From G963677445 sp963677445 (GTDB taxonomy: Bacteria > Bacteroidota > Ignavibacteria > Ignavibacteriales > Melioribacteraceae), in the NCBI GenBank assembly GCA_963677445.2, contig CAXXGF010000038.1, forward strand, positions 179,816 through 243,815: 64,000 nt of DNA. Reading direction: 5' to 3'. Numbering within the stretch: position 1 is the stretch's first letter; each line of letters begins with the position of its first letter. A model generated the notes under the pieces. The model saw only the letters and a list, made by a program, of their open reading frames with translations, made no database searches and was not told where the DNA came from. Positions 57,327 through 64,000 of this stretch are shown here, piece by piece. The position numbers and the translations under genes are program-made.

Positions 57327-58493
57327 ATGACAGAAAATAAAATATTCCAGCGCCTCAACGTATATACAATTTCAGTTGCGCATCTTATACACGATATCTA
57401 TTCTTCATTCCTGGCGCCCATACTGCCCCTGCTTATAGAAAAGCTTCAGATATCCTACACCCTTTCGGGTTTGCTTACGATAGCCCAGAGGATTCCATCA
57501 TTATTCAATCCGGTTATCGGACTGCTGGCCGATAAGCTGAAAGTGCGCTACCTGCTGATTGTATCCCCGGCAATTACCTGCACGGCAATGAGTCTGCTCG
57601 GAGTGGCCCCCTCTTATATATTCCTTGTTGTGTTGCTCCTCGTTATGGGCATAGGGGCCGCGCTTTTCCACGTGCCGGGACCTGTGATGATCAGGCGTGT
57701 ATCCGGGTTGCGGGTCGGCAAGGGGATGTCATTCTATATGCTTGGCGGCGAAATAGCCCGGACACTCGGCCCAATGGTTATCCTCGGCGCGGTATCTCTC
57801 TGGGGACTCGAAGGAAGCTGGCGGCTAATGCCATTCGGTCTGGCGGTATCGGCAATATTATGGATAAGACTGAGGAAGATTTCAATTGTAGATGAATTTA
57901 AAACAAAGGAAAAAAAGAAGGGAATTTTAAGCACAGTAAGGGAAATGCTTCCTTTTTTTATAAAACTCGCGGGAGTCTTTTTCTTCAGCCAGGTTCTTAA
58001 ATCAACTATCACAGCCTTTCTCCCCGCCTACATAGAAAACCAGAGCGGCTCTCTCTGGGAAGGAGGCATAGCGCTGTCTCTCTTTCAGGCAGCCGGGGCA
58101 GTCGGCACATTTTTTTCGGGAACTCTGTCAGATAAAATCGGAAGAAAAAAGATTCTTATAGCCGCGGCAATTCTCTCCCCGGCTCTGGTGCTTGGATTCC
58201 TCTTCACAGAAGGAATAATCTCAACAATTTTTATCACTCTTACCGGAATAACCATCTTTGCCTATACTCCCGTAATTCTGGCAATTGTCAACAGCATCGA
58301 TTCAGCCCGCCCGGCATTCATTAACAGCATTGTAATGACGATCAGCTTTTTTTCCGGCGCCCTCACAGTCCTTATCGCCGGAGCGCTTATAGACATTTTC
58401 GGTCTGCATACAACCTATATCATCACCGCGGTTACAGCCTTTCTCACCCTGCCTTTTGTGATTGTATTGGATACGGGGGATAAAAAGAAGTGA
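57327..58493 (+). CDS. MFS transporter
   Basis: 388 residues with 11-12 membrane helices. The motif between helices 2 and 3 is FNPVIGLLADKLKVRYLL, and the second-half equivalent is FFSGTLSDKIGRKKILIAAA, the classical GxxxDxxGRK pattern. It resembles drug/sugar exporters such as the Fsr fosmidomycin-resistance type (AHLIHDIYSSFLAPILPLLI). The substrate is unknown. The last 197 bases are duplicated at 59192-59388, beyond the toxin-antitoxin pair. The gene itself is complete. Confidence 0.9.
   Translation: MTENKIFQRLNVYTISVAHLIHDIYSSFLAPILPLLIEKLQISYTLSGLLTIAQRIPSLFNPVIGLLADKLKVRYLLIVSPAITCTAMSLLGVAPSYIFLVVLLLVMGIGAALFHVPGPVMIRRVSGLRVGKGMSFYMLGGEIARTLGPMVILGAVSLWGLEGSWRLMPFGLAVSAILWIRLRKISIVDEFKTKEKKKGILSTVREMLPFFIKLAGVFFFSQVLKSTITAFLPAYIENQSGSLWEGGIALSLFQAAGAVGTFFSGTLSDKIGRKKILIAAAILSPALVLGFLFTEGIISTIFITLTGITIFAYTPVILAIVNSIDSARPAFINSIVMTISFFSGALTVLIAGALIDIFGLHTTYIITAVTAFLTLPFVIVLDTGDKKK
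58296..58492. repeat. 3' end of the MFS gene (direct repeat, intact copy)
   Basis: 197 bases matched at 59192-59388 with eight substitutions and no gap, same orientation. The repeat stops one base before the end of the gene's TGA stop codon. Confidence 0.93.
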
Positions 58494-58539
58494 ATTTAAA
58501 TTGGGGGTAAATTTTCTCATTGAGGAATATATTGGATTT

Positions 58540-58899
58540 TCACTCTTCACTTCTGCGGCTTTCGAGTAAGGAGTTTAATTTTATTCTTACATCCTCATGA
58601 GTTTCTTTGGTAATTTTGTTGAATCGCTTCACAATGATATTTTTTGATAAGGTATAAACTTTATCACATTTTATAAGACTCTTTTGAGGCAGAACACCAC
58701 TTTCCAGGTTTGAATTATCGATTTCAATACAAAACTGATTTTTCATCACCAAATTTGATGTCAGGGCAGCAACAACGATATCAGGATTGTTTTCATTATA
58801 ATTATCATTCGAAATGACTACAACAGGACGTCTTTTGGAAGAAGACAAATCGGTGAAAGGAATTGGAATCAGAACAATATCTCTTTGATTATACGTCAT
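58540..58899 (-). CDS. MazF/PemK-family endoribonuclease toxin
   Basis: About 119 residues from ATG 58899. The family core is QRDIVLIPIPFTDLSSSKRR followed by PVVVISNDNYNENNPDIVVA, then LPQKSLIKCDKVYTLSKNII. The conserved DLSSSKRRPVVVIS region carries the catalytic Arg and Ser/Thr. MazF toxins cut mRNA or other RNA at short sequences. The open frame extends 18 codons further upstream, but the extension overlaps the antitoxin and has no family match. It converges on the MFS gene, 46 bases from its stop. Confidence 0.88.
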   Translation of the reverse strand: MTYNQRDIVLIPIPFTDLSSSKRRPVVVISNDNYNENNPDIVVAALTSNLVMKNQFCIEIDNSNLESGVLPQKSLIKCDKVYTLSKNIIVKRFNKITKETHEDVRIKLNSLLESRRSEE

Positions 58900-59119
58900 T
58901 CCAGATCTCATCAGTTGAATTATTCCAAAATTCTGTGGAAGATTCTGATGCATTCAATAAATCGGAATGATCTTCAGCTTGCACCGGTAAAATAATTATC
59001 TCAACCCTGGATGATTTCAATTCCGGGATTTCCGGAATTGTAATCTGTCCGGAGTTATTTACATCAACAACATATTTAAATGCTTCCAACGGCGCTCCAA
59101 ATTTATTCTGATTAATCAT
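58889..59119 (-). CDS. Antitoxin of the MazF-type pair
   Basis: 76 residues. The N-terminal half (FKYVVDVNNSGQITIPEIPE) has the look of a small beta-type DNA-binding domain; the C-terminal half (LNASESSTEFWNNSTDEIWN) is acidic and should bind the toxin. I do not recognise a named family with certainty. It overlaps the toxin gene by 11 bases. A palindrome upstream (59176-59188) may be its operator. Confidence 0.72.
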   Translation of the reverse strand: MINQNKFGAPLEAFKYVVDVNNSGQITIPEIPELKSSRVEIIILPVQAEDHSDLLNASESSTEFWNNSTDEIWNDV

Positions 59120-59175
59120 CGATTTGACAATAAATATAGTACGAAAAATAATTGAAAATCTCCATAATAAATTTA

Positions 59176-59188
59176 ATTGGTTACCAAT
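59176..59188. promoter_or_regulatory. Palindrome upstream of the antitoxin gene
   Basis: ATTGGTTACCAAT, arms ATTGGT/ACCAAT around one T. It lies about 57 bases before the antitoxin start and 3 bases from the duplicated MFS fragment. It could be the autoregulatory operator or mark the cassette end. Confidence 0.35.
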
Positions 59189-59191
59189 ATA

Positions 59192-59388
59192 ATCGATTCA
59201 GCCCGCCCGGCATTCATTAACAGCATCGTAATTACGATCAGCTTTTTTTCCGGCGCCCTCACAGTCCTTATCGCCGGAGCGCTGATAGACATTTTCGGTC
59301 TGCATACCACCTATATCATCACTGCGGTTACAGCATTTCTTACCCTGCCTTTTGTGATTGTATTGGATACGGGGGATAAAAAGGAGTG
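59192..59388. repeat. Distal copy of the MFS gene 3' end (direct repeat)
   Basis: 197 bases identical to 58296-58492 except for eight substitutions. The reading frame is kept (ARPAFINSIVITISFFSGAL, then DKKECM) but there is no gene body and the stop has changed. It is a non-functional remnant. Confidence 0.93.
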
Positions 59389-59460
59389 TATGTAAAAAAA
59401 GTTGATTTTTAATATCGCGGCAGGAATAGTAACAGCCGGAGCATGTATTTATTTATTTTT
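59389..59460 (+). pseudogene. Possible 5' fragment of a membrane-protein gene
   Basis: Reading from a TTG near 59402 gives LIFNIAAGIVTAGACIYLFF, a membrane-helix-like start, which then runs into the end of the restriction gene on the other strand. It could be the beginning of the gene that once followed the transporter, cut by insertion of the restriction-modification genes. Weak evidence. Confidence 0.25.
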
Positions 59461-60423
59461 TATCCCTGTCAAAGAAATCACCCGCTCTTTAAAATCCCGG
59501 CATTCTTCTCCTACACCCTGTTTTAATGAAGATAAACGGTAAAACATATTTGTCGAGGGAGATTCACGTTTTGCCATTTCAATATCTATGCGATCCACAT
59601 TCACCACCGTCCAACATTCAACATATCCGGCGGCCCGGGCCTTTTGATGGCTTTTTTCAGCTTCACCAACCTTGTTGTGAATATTAGAGAAATCCGCGCC
59701 TCCTTTTATTTCAATCGCTATTATATTACGATACCTGCCTTTGCCAATTTCTTCCCTGATAACGATATCGGGATCGGGGGCGAACTCAATCAATACATTC
59801 CTGCCGGCGGCGTTTTCAATTTTAATCCTGCCGGGGTCCGAGGATTTTATATTATATTTAACAATATCATGAATTGCCTGGAATACGCTTACAGCGCCCA
59901 AAGTTCCTTTTTTAACATTCGCGCCTCCTCTCAATTGTGGTCCGACTGTTAATAAAGATAAATCATCCAATAATTCTTTATTAATCTTTTCGGAGCCAAT
60001 TCCATTTACGAGGGCAACTGCGCTTTTGATTAAACTTTCGCATAATTCCGGCAGGATTTGTTCATTCTTACCGGAAAGGATTCCCTTCAATTCCATAGAC
60101 TTACAGCCGGAAACTCCAAATTTCCCGGAGTAAAATTCCTTCTGGCTGAATCCCAGCAGCAATCGGTAATACCCCAAAAGCTGAGGATTAGATTTCAGAA
60201 GGCAGGGAACCGGAAACACCAATTCACCTCTGAGTCCCCGCCTGGCAAGAATTTTTAAACTTTCCTGTGGAACAAAATGTGAGAGTTCTTTATCAAGCTC
60301 TGATATATCAATTCTGTCAACCGTTCCGCTTAGCGCTTCCTGCAGATAAAGAGTTCGAATTTTTTCGAGAGCATAGGAGAAATCAATTTGCAGTTCCGGA
60401 ACGGGGATATTTATTTCAGACAT
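59449..60423 (-). CDS. Type II restriction endonuclease, XcyI-like
   Basis: 324 residues resembling the XcyI family (CCCGGG-cutting enzymes). Recognisable parts are IPVPELQIDFSYALEKIRTL near the start, LGYYRLLLGFSQKEFYSGKF, then the likely catalytic region PDPDIVIREEIGKGRYRNII AIEIKGGADFSN, where the acidic residues and IEIKGG fit a PD-(D/E)XK nuclease. The ATG at 60423 shares one base with the methyltransferase stop (TGATG), so the two are translated together. Specificity is inferred from family only. Confidence 0.8.
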   Translation of the reverse strand: MSEINIPVPELQIDFSYALEKIRTLYLQEALSGTVDRIDISELDKELSHFVPQESLKILARRGLRGELVFPVPCLLKSNPQLLGYYRLLLGFSQKEFYSGKFGVSGCKSMELKGILSGKNEQILPELCESLIKSAVALVNGIGSEKINKELLDDLSLLTVGPQLRGGANVKKGTLGAVSVFQAIHDIVKYNIKSSDPGRIKIENAAGRNVLIEFAPDPDIVIREEIGKGRYRNIIAIEIKGGADFSNIHNKVGEAEKSHQKARAAGYVECWTVVNVDRIDIEMAKRESPSTNMFYRLSSLKQGVGEECRDFKERVISLTGIKNK

Positions 60424-61292
60424 CAGATAGCCAGCTTTATTATATCATCCAGAGTTTTAAGTCTCTTCATCGCCATATTTATATATTCCGGATTAAGTTC
60501 CACGCCTATGCATTTTCTTCGAAATTCAGCGCAGACCATTCCAACTGTGCCGGAACCAAAAAATGGATCGAGAACATTGTCCCCCTCTTTTGTTGAGGCT
60601 AAAATGCATGGTTCAATAAGTTTTGGAGGAAATGTGGCAAAATGAGCTTCTGCGAAAGGCTGGGTATTTATATTCCAAACACTTCTTCGATTCCTCAGCT
60701 TACCATTCAAGCCTGATTCCTGTACCGCTTCATAATCATAATAATATTTTTCGGACTTTGTAAACATAAACAGGTATTCATGAGCCCTGGTGGGCCTGTC
60801 TTTAACACTTTCCGGCATTGCATTGGGTTTATGCCAGATAATATCGCTTCTCAAATACCATCCGTCATCCTGCAACGCGAATGCCAGCCTCCAGGGAATT
60901 CCCTGGAGATCTTTTGGTTTCAGTCCTTCGGGCGTATCAGGTCTGATGTTCATTGCCCTTGCGGGATTTTTTTTATCGGCGACCCGGTAACCCCTGTTCC
61001 CGCTGGTGTATCCATCTCCGATATTTAACCAGAGAATACCATCATCACGAAGAATTTGTTTTACATAACGGAAAGTTGTAACCAAATGATTAATAAATTC
61101 CGGCAAAGAACTTTCCAGCCCTATTTGTCCATCTATTCCATAATCTCGAAGGCCCCGGTAAGGAGGAGAAGTAACAACACATTGAACAGAGTTTGAAGGC
61201 AACAATGGAAGCGACTGCATTGCGTCCCCTTCAAGAAGAATCGAATCATCGGGGTAGATTTTATCAGGAGGAGATACCTTTATATGTCTCAT
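60423..61292 (-). CDS. DNA N4-cytosine/N6-adenine methyltransferase of the restriction-modification system
   Basis: 289 residues from ATG 61292. Motif IV is VTSPPYRGLRDYG, the TSPPY form usual in N4-cytosine enzymes; motif I is NVLDPFFGSGTVGMVCAEF; FRRKCIGVELNPEYINMAMK follows. The order (catalytic TSPPY before the AdoMet motif FxGxG) is beta class, as in M.XcyI-type enzymes. It protects host DNA from the downstream nuclease. The longer open frame before ATG 61292 uses a TTG and very AT-rich sequence, likely the promoter. Confidence 0.85.
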   Translation of the reverse strand: MRHIKVSPPDKIYPDDSILLEGDAMQSLPLLPSNSVQCVVTSPPYRGLRDYGIDGQIGLESSLPEFINHLVTTFRYVKQILRDDGILWLNIGDGYTSGNRGYRVADKKNPARAMNIRPDTPEGLKPKDLQGIPWRLAFALQDDGWYLRSDIIWHKPNAMPESVKDRPTRAHEYLFMFTKSEKYYYDYEAVQESGLNGKLRNRRSVWNINTQPFAEAHFATFPPKLIEPCILASTKEGDNVLDPFFGSGTVGMVCAEFRRKCIGVELNPEYINMAMKRLKTLDDIIKLAI

Positions 61293-61413
61293 ATTTAAAA
61301 AATCATATATTTTATAATATAAAAAATATTCATTTTGCGTTGCTATTTCAATATCATTACTGATATTCCATATACTCCTCAATATACAATTTTAAGAAAT
61401 ATAAACAAAAGAA

Positions 61414-61593
61414 TTAGTTGTACGCGGTAAAACTTCTATCAATTTTAGATTGCTTAAGATAAAAATCGTCTTCTCCCATAATTTCAAGCTGCCTGATAAC
61501 TCCATCCTGAACCAGACTTTTATTGAAAAAATCTTCTTCGGAAATTCCATGCGTGTAAATCTCAATTTTTTCAATTGAATCAAGAATATTCCA
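61414..61593 (-). pseudogene. Truncated HepT-like (DUF86) toxin/nucleotidyltransferase-partner gene
   Basis: Reads WNILDSIEKIEIYTHGISEE, then DFFNKSLVQDGVIRQLEIMG and GEDDFYLKQSKIDRSFTAYN before TAA at 61414-61416. The first 40 residues match the start of HepT/DUF86 HEPN proteins (partners of MNT antitoxins), but the HEPN RNase motif region is missing and the N-terminus is cut by repeat A. A dead fragment. Confidence 0.6.
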
Positions 61594-61735
61594 TAAGAAG
61601 TTAAATTCTACGCAAAATGGTAAGGTTTTCCATGAAGACAGCCGGAGGTTGAGCGGAGTCGAAACCAGTGGCGGTAGCTTCGACTCCGCTCAGCCACCGG
61701 ATGGTCGCCTCTGTTTCTGGTTTAGCCTGTTAATG
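61590..61735 (-). repeat. Dispersed repeat family A, copy VI
   Basis: On the minus strand it reads TTTCGACTCCGCTCAACC through the core TTTTGCGTAGAATTTAAC and CTTATGGAATA. About 80 bases closely match copy V at 10625-10706. Confidence 0.85.
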
Positions 61736-61957
61736 ATTAAGGTAAACTGAATTACTTTTCTTCATAAATTATTTTGAGATCACTTCACACATTTTTTCTT
61801 AAATAGGGATTAATAGATTTTTCTGTTACTAAATTTATTTTTCTGCGGGTCGTTAATATTCAGCGTCATAACAGGTATTTGCCTTATAAATCCACCAGAT
61901 TGCATCCGGGGCTAATAATATTCGGCTACATTCGGAGCCGTTCACGATTAGAATAAA

Positions 61958-61999
61958 AAAAAGGGAACACCCGGTTAGTGCGTCGGATATTCCCTTTAA
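61958..61999 (-). terminator. Terminator of the gene at 62017-62703
   Basis: AAAGGGAA (61960-61967) pairs with TTCCCTTT (61990-61997) around a partly paired loop; a T-run follows on the minus strand. Confidence 0.75.
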
Positions 62000-62016
62000 A
62001 GGATACAACAGCTATA

Positions 62017-62703
62017 TTATTTACTCTTATTATCGAGTATTTTTGATTTTATTAAAGAGCTGAGATCATTTATTTTCGATAAAAGTTTATTTTCTCCGGA
62101 TATTTTTTTTATTTCTTTCAGTTCAGACGCAGCCTCTTCCAGCAATTCCAGCTTTATCAGCAGTTCGGTAAAATAAATACGCTCCTCAAGCATTTTCCTG
62201 GTTGAAGGATACTTCCTGTAAGTTTCCCTCGCGAAAATTATTCCGGAGGTTTCATAGCCATTTTCGGCCAGCTCTTTAGCGCCATTTATCCTTTTATATC
62301 CTATTTCGCTTTCTTTACTCACTTCAGTTTTGTTTTCACTTTTTTCACCATATACAGCGGTATTCTTCACTTTTCCATTTTGCTTTTGAGGAGAAATGCT
62401 CCTTATTTCCTCCATAGCAAGGGCGAGAAGAAGATCATTTACACTTATCTTTTTCAGATAATCGAGTGAGAGAGCGCAGTTGGAACGGAGCATAAAACGC
62501 GACTCATTTTTCTTCAGCACAACAAATGAGTTTTCACCGGTAACAACCAAATCACTGCTGTCGAGTTTCGCTCCTTTTTCAACCGGAATAAAATTTTCAC
62601 TCAGTCCCCTGAGCGCTGAAACCTCTCCCGATTTTTTCTCGACCTCAAATCGCTGCGCGCTTAAAACCACAAAAGGAATAATAAATAAGATTATATATTT
62701 CAT
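62017..62703 (-). CDS. Exported hypothetical protein
   Basis: 228 residues with a signal peptide ending VLSAQ. Residues 20-70 (FEVEKKSGEVSALRGLSENF; DSSDLVVTGENSFVVLKKNE) resemble FecR/SH3-like beta sequence that often senses or binds peptidoglycan or ligands. The second half is helical, TPR-like (GYETSGIIFARETYRKYPST; LLIKLELLEEAASELKEIKK). I cannot name the family. It follows the transglutaminase-like gene by 22 bases. Confidence 0.7.
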   Translation of the reverse strand: MKYIILFIIPFVVLSAQRFEVEKKSGEVSALRGLSENFIPVEKGAKLDSSDLVVTGENSFVVLKKNESRFMLRSNCALSLDYLKKISVNDLLLALAMEEIRSISPQKQNGKVKNTAVYGEKSENKTEVSKESEIGYKRINGAKELAENGYETSGIIFARETYRKYPSTRKMLEERIYFTELLIKLELLEEAASELKEIKKISGENKLLSKINDLSSLIKSKILDNKSK

Positions 62704-62725
62704 TTTTTACACCTGTTGTCAATAA

Positions 62726-64000
62726 TTAATAAACATCCACAATCTTCACGGTTCCTTTCGAAAGTCCCAGGTTTGATATAGCCACCCTGTAGAACCTGTC
62801 GGCGGCGTCATTCCATGCATCATTAAAACTTCCGGATATAGTAAGCTCCAGCGGCGCCCAGGCTTCTTCCCTTCCTGCCGCGTTGCCCCGGATAATATAT
62901 TTCTTATCATTATTTGTAATCAGGGAAATATTTTCCGGAGTTAGTTTTGTGTTTATAAGAAGGTTCACATGTCCCACGTCCCCTTCCCGCCCAGGTTTGT
63001 AGTCCACAAACGCGGTCTGGATACCCACACTTTCGAGCAGGGCTGAAAAAGCGACCGAAAGGTCATCACAATCTCCTCCGCCAAGCTCCAGAGTCTCTAT
63101 TGGAAACTGCACCTTTTCAACCGCCGCCCTCGGATCGCTGACATATTTTTTCCCTGATATAAAAAACCGGTGCAGCAATTTTACCTGGTAAAATATATTC
63201 AGCGCGGAGGTTATTTCGCTTGATTTTGGCTTATCAGCATCAAGAACTTTCCTCGCTATTTCCCTGATTTCGGGAAATTGGGACTTAACAAAATAATGCA
63301 AATTCTCAACATTTCCATCCCAGCTGTTCCTGTCATTTACCAACAGCGGCAATTTTATTATATCATCATCATTTTCGGCCAGGGTACTTAAGAAAAATCT
63401 TGCATTCGATATTGTCCTTCCCTTTTCCCTGTAATCCTCTTCCACTATCGTATAAAATTTTATAATTGCGCTGTCACCCGGCTGTATGGTAACCGAGGGG
63501 GAATAAACTCTTTCTTTATTGATTCCTTCAATAAGTGAAGAAGGTTTGACCGAAACACTTTTATCCGAGATATTTCTTACGCGGGCTGTGGCGAAAGGAA
63601 TATTCTGGTAAATATCATAAAGCGTGGGGTAGATATCTTTTTCAATATTAACATCAATAAATTCAACTTTTTTCTTTGGGATAAATGAGAGAGATAGGTT
63701 AGCTCCCAAAAATAGTTTATCACTGCTATACCTGTTATGATGAAGATTATCTATTCCTTCGTTCAAAAACTGCTCAAGGTTAAAGGGACCCGTGACCGAG
63801 GGCAGGTATTTTATTCCTGTGATATACAAAGACAAAAATCCTGTGGAATAATATATCCCCGGCGAAAAGGCGGCAGGGAAAGGATTTATCGCCTGATCAT
63901 GAAGCAGATTAAAATTAAAGGTAAATTTTCCCATTGTGTATGATCCGCCCGCGACAACTTTACCGCCCGATTCATAAATTATTCTGAAATCGAGATTTGA
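62726..64000 (-). CDS. Transglutaminase-like protein (N-terminus beyond right edge)
   Basis: The frame is open to the window edge (425 codons), so the N-terminus is outside. The visible part starts with beta-rich sequence (SNLDFRIIYESGGKVVAGGS) and includes a segment with conserved ends (DSAIIKFYTIVEEDYREKG). A transglutaminase-like core follows: GGGDCDDLSVAFSALLESVG (catalytic Cys) and GDVGHVNLLI (His). The C-terminal EEAWAPLELT holds the usual third residue region. Such domains are peptidases or cross-linking enzymes; in Bacteroidota they are often envelope proteins. Cotranscribed with the 62017 gene. Confidence 0.78.
   Translation of the reverse strand, partial: SNLDFRIIYESGGKVVAGGSYTMGKFTFNFNLLHDQAINPFPAAFSPGIYYSTGFLSLYITGIKYLPSVTGPFNLEQFLNEGIDNLHHNRYSSDKLFLGANLSLSFIPKKKVEFIDVNIEKDIYPTLYDIYQNIPFATARVRNISDKSVSVKPSSLIEGINKERVYSPSVTIQPGDSAIIKFYTIVEEDYREKGRTISNARFFLSTLAENDDDIIKLPLLVNDRNSWDGNVENLHYFVKSQFPEIREIARKVLDADKPKSSEITSALNIFYQVKLLHRFFISGKKYVSDPRAAVEKVQFPIETLELGGGDCDDLSVAFSALLESVGIQTAFVDYKPGREGDVGHVNLLINTKLTPENISLITNNDKKYIIRGNAAGREEAWAPLELTISGSFNDAWNDAADRFYRVAISNLGLSKGTVKIVDVY

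Larger units (their letters stand above)
61393..62016. other. Intergenic region with a gene remnant and repeats
   Basis: Contains a HepT-like fragment (61414-61593), repeat A copy VI (61590-61735), a repeat matching the 17198-17250 element (about 61895-61945), and a terminator (61958-61999). No intact gene. Confidence 0.7.

Overview
The window looks like a chromosome segment (or metagenome contig) from the Bacteroidota/Chlorobi/Ignavibacteria side of the tree, most likely Ignavibacteriales. Four proteins have or clearly resemble T9SS-style secreted architecture; three of them end in a type 9 sorting domain built around NYPNPFN. Composition is AT-rich, leaders are Bacteroidota-like, and long genes with regulator-type propeller repeats are present. 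No rRNA, tRNA or CRISPR was seen.

Layout. 1-6.7 kb: a sensory protein cut by the left edge (propeller repeats, membrane helix, start of a class III nucleotide cyclase), a DUF3467 protein, a TPR protein and a secreted propeller protein. 7.5-9.7 kb: a small unknown gene and a VapBC-type toxin-antitoxin cassette flanked by two copies of the 3' end of the neighbouring exonuclease gene. 9.7-16.9 kb: a minus-strand housekeeping run (thioesterase, threonine aldolase, lnt, DedA, ispF, acylphosphatase, EamA transporter, era). 17.7-23.5 kb: ECF sigma/anti-sigma pair, small membrane proteins, Trm112-like protein, ABC exporter. 23.6-29 kb: PHP phosphoesterase, a Rieske-fold lipoprotein without iron ligands, cyclase-family hydrolase, 2-hydroxyacid dehydrogenase, LOG protein, SRPBCC-GyrI protein.

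29.2-35.4 kb holds a tightly coupled five-gene operon: lipoprotein, GAF-sigma54 activator, Ser/Thr kinase with PEGA domains, Kelch T9SS protein, DUF5683 protein. It looks like a signalling/envelope module that I cannot match to a named system. 35.4-42.6 kb: a candidate structured RNA, a tail-fibre-chaperone (S74) surface protein, a T9SS protein, and thrA-asd. 43-48.3 kb: recG, HD-domain and CYTH proteins. 48.7-55.3 kb: maeB and frr-pyrH-tsf-rpsB-rpsI-rplM. 55.4-62 kb: SpmAB fusion, MFS transporter followed by a MazF-type cassette flanked by two copies of the transporter's 3' end, then an XcyI-like restriction-modification system. The right edge cuts a transglutaminase-like protein.

Two points govern interpretation. 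First, about two dozen single-base indels fall in two blocks (about 30.1-34.3 kb and 50.0-54.3 kb, plus one at 24.84 kb). They break essential genes (rpsB, tsf, pyrH, frr), so they are most likely sequence errors, and the broken genes are annotated here at full length. Second, the two toxin-antitoxin cassettes share one unusual architecture: convergent to the host gene, 50-70 bp from its stop codon, and bounded by 175-197 bp direct repeats of the host gene's 3' end at about 96% identity. This is the best candidate for an undescribed insertion process.
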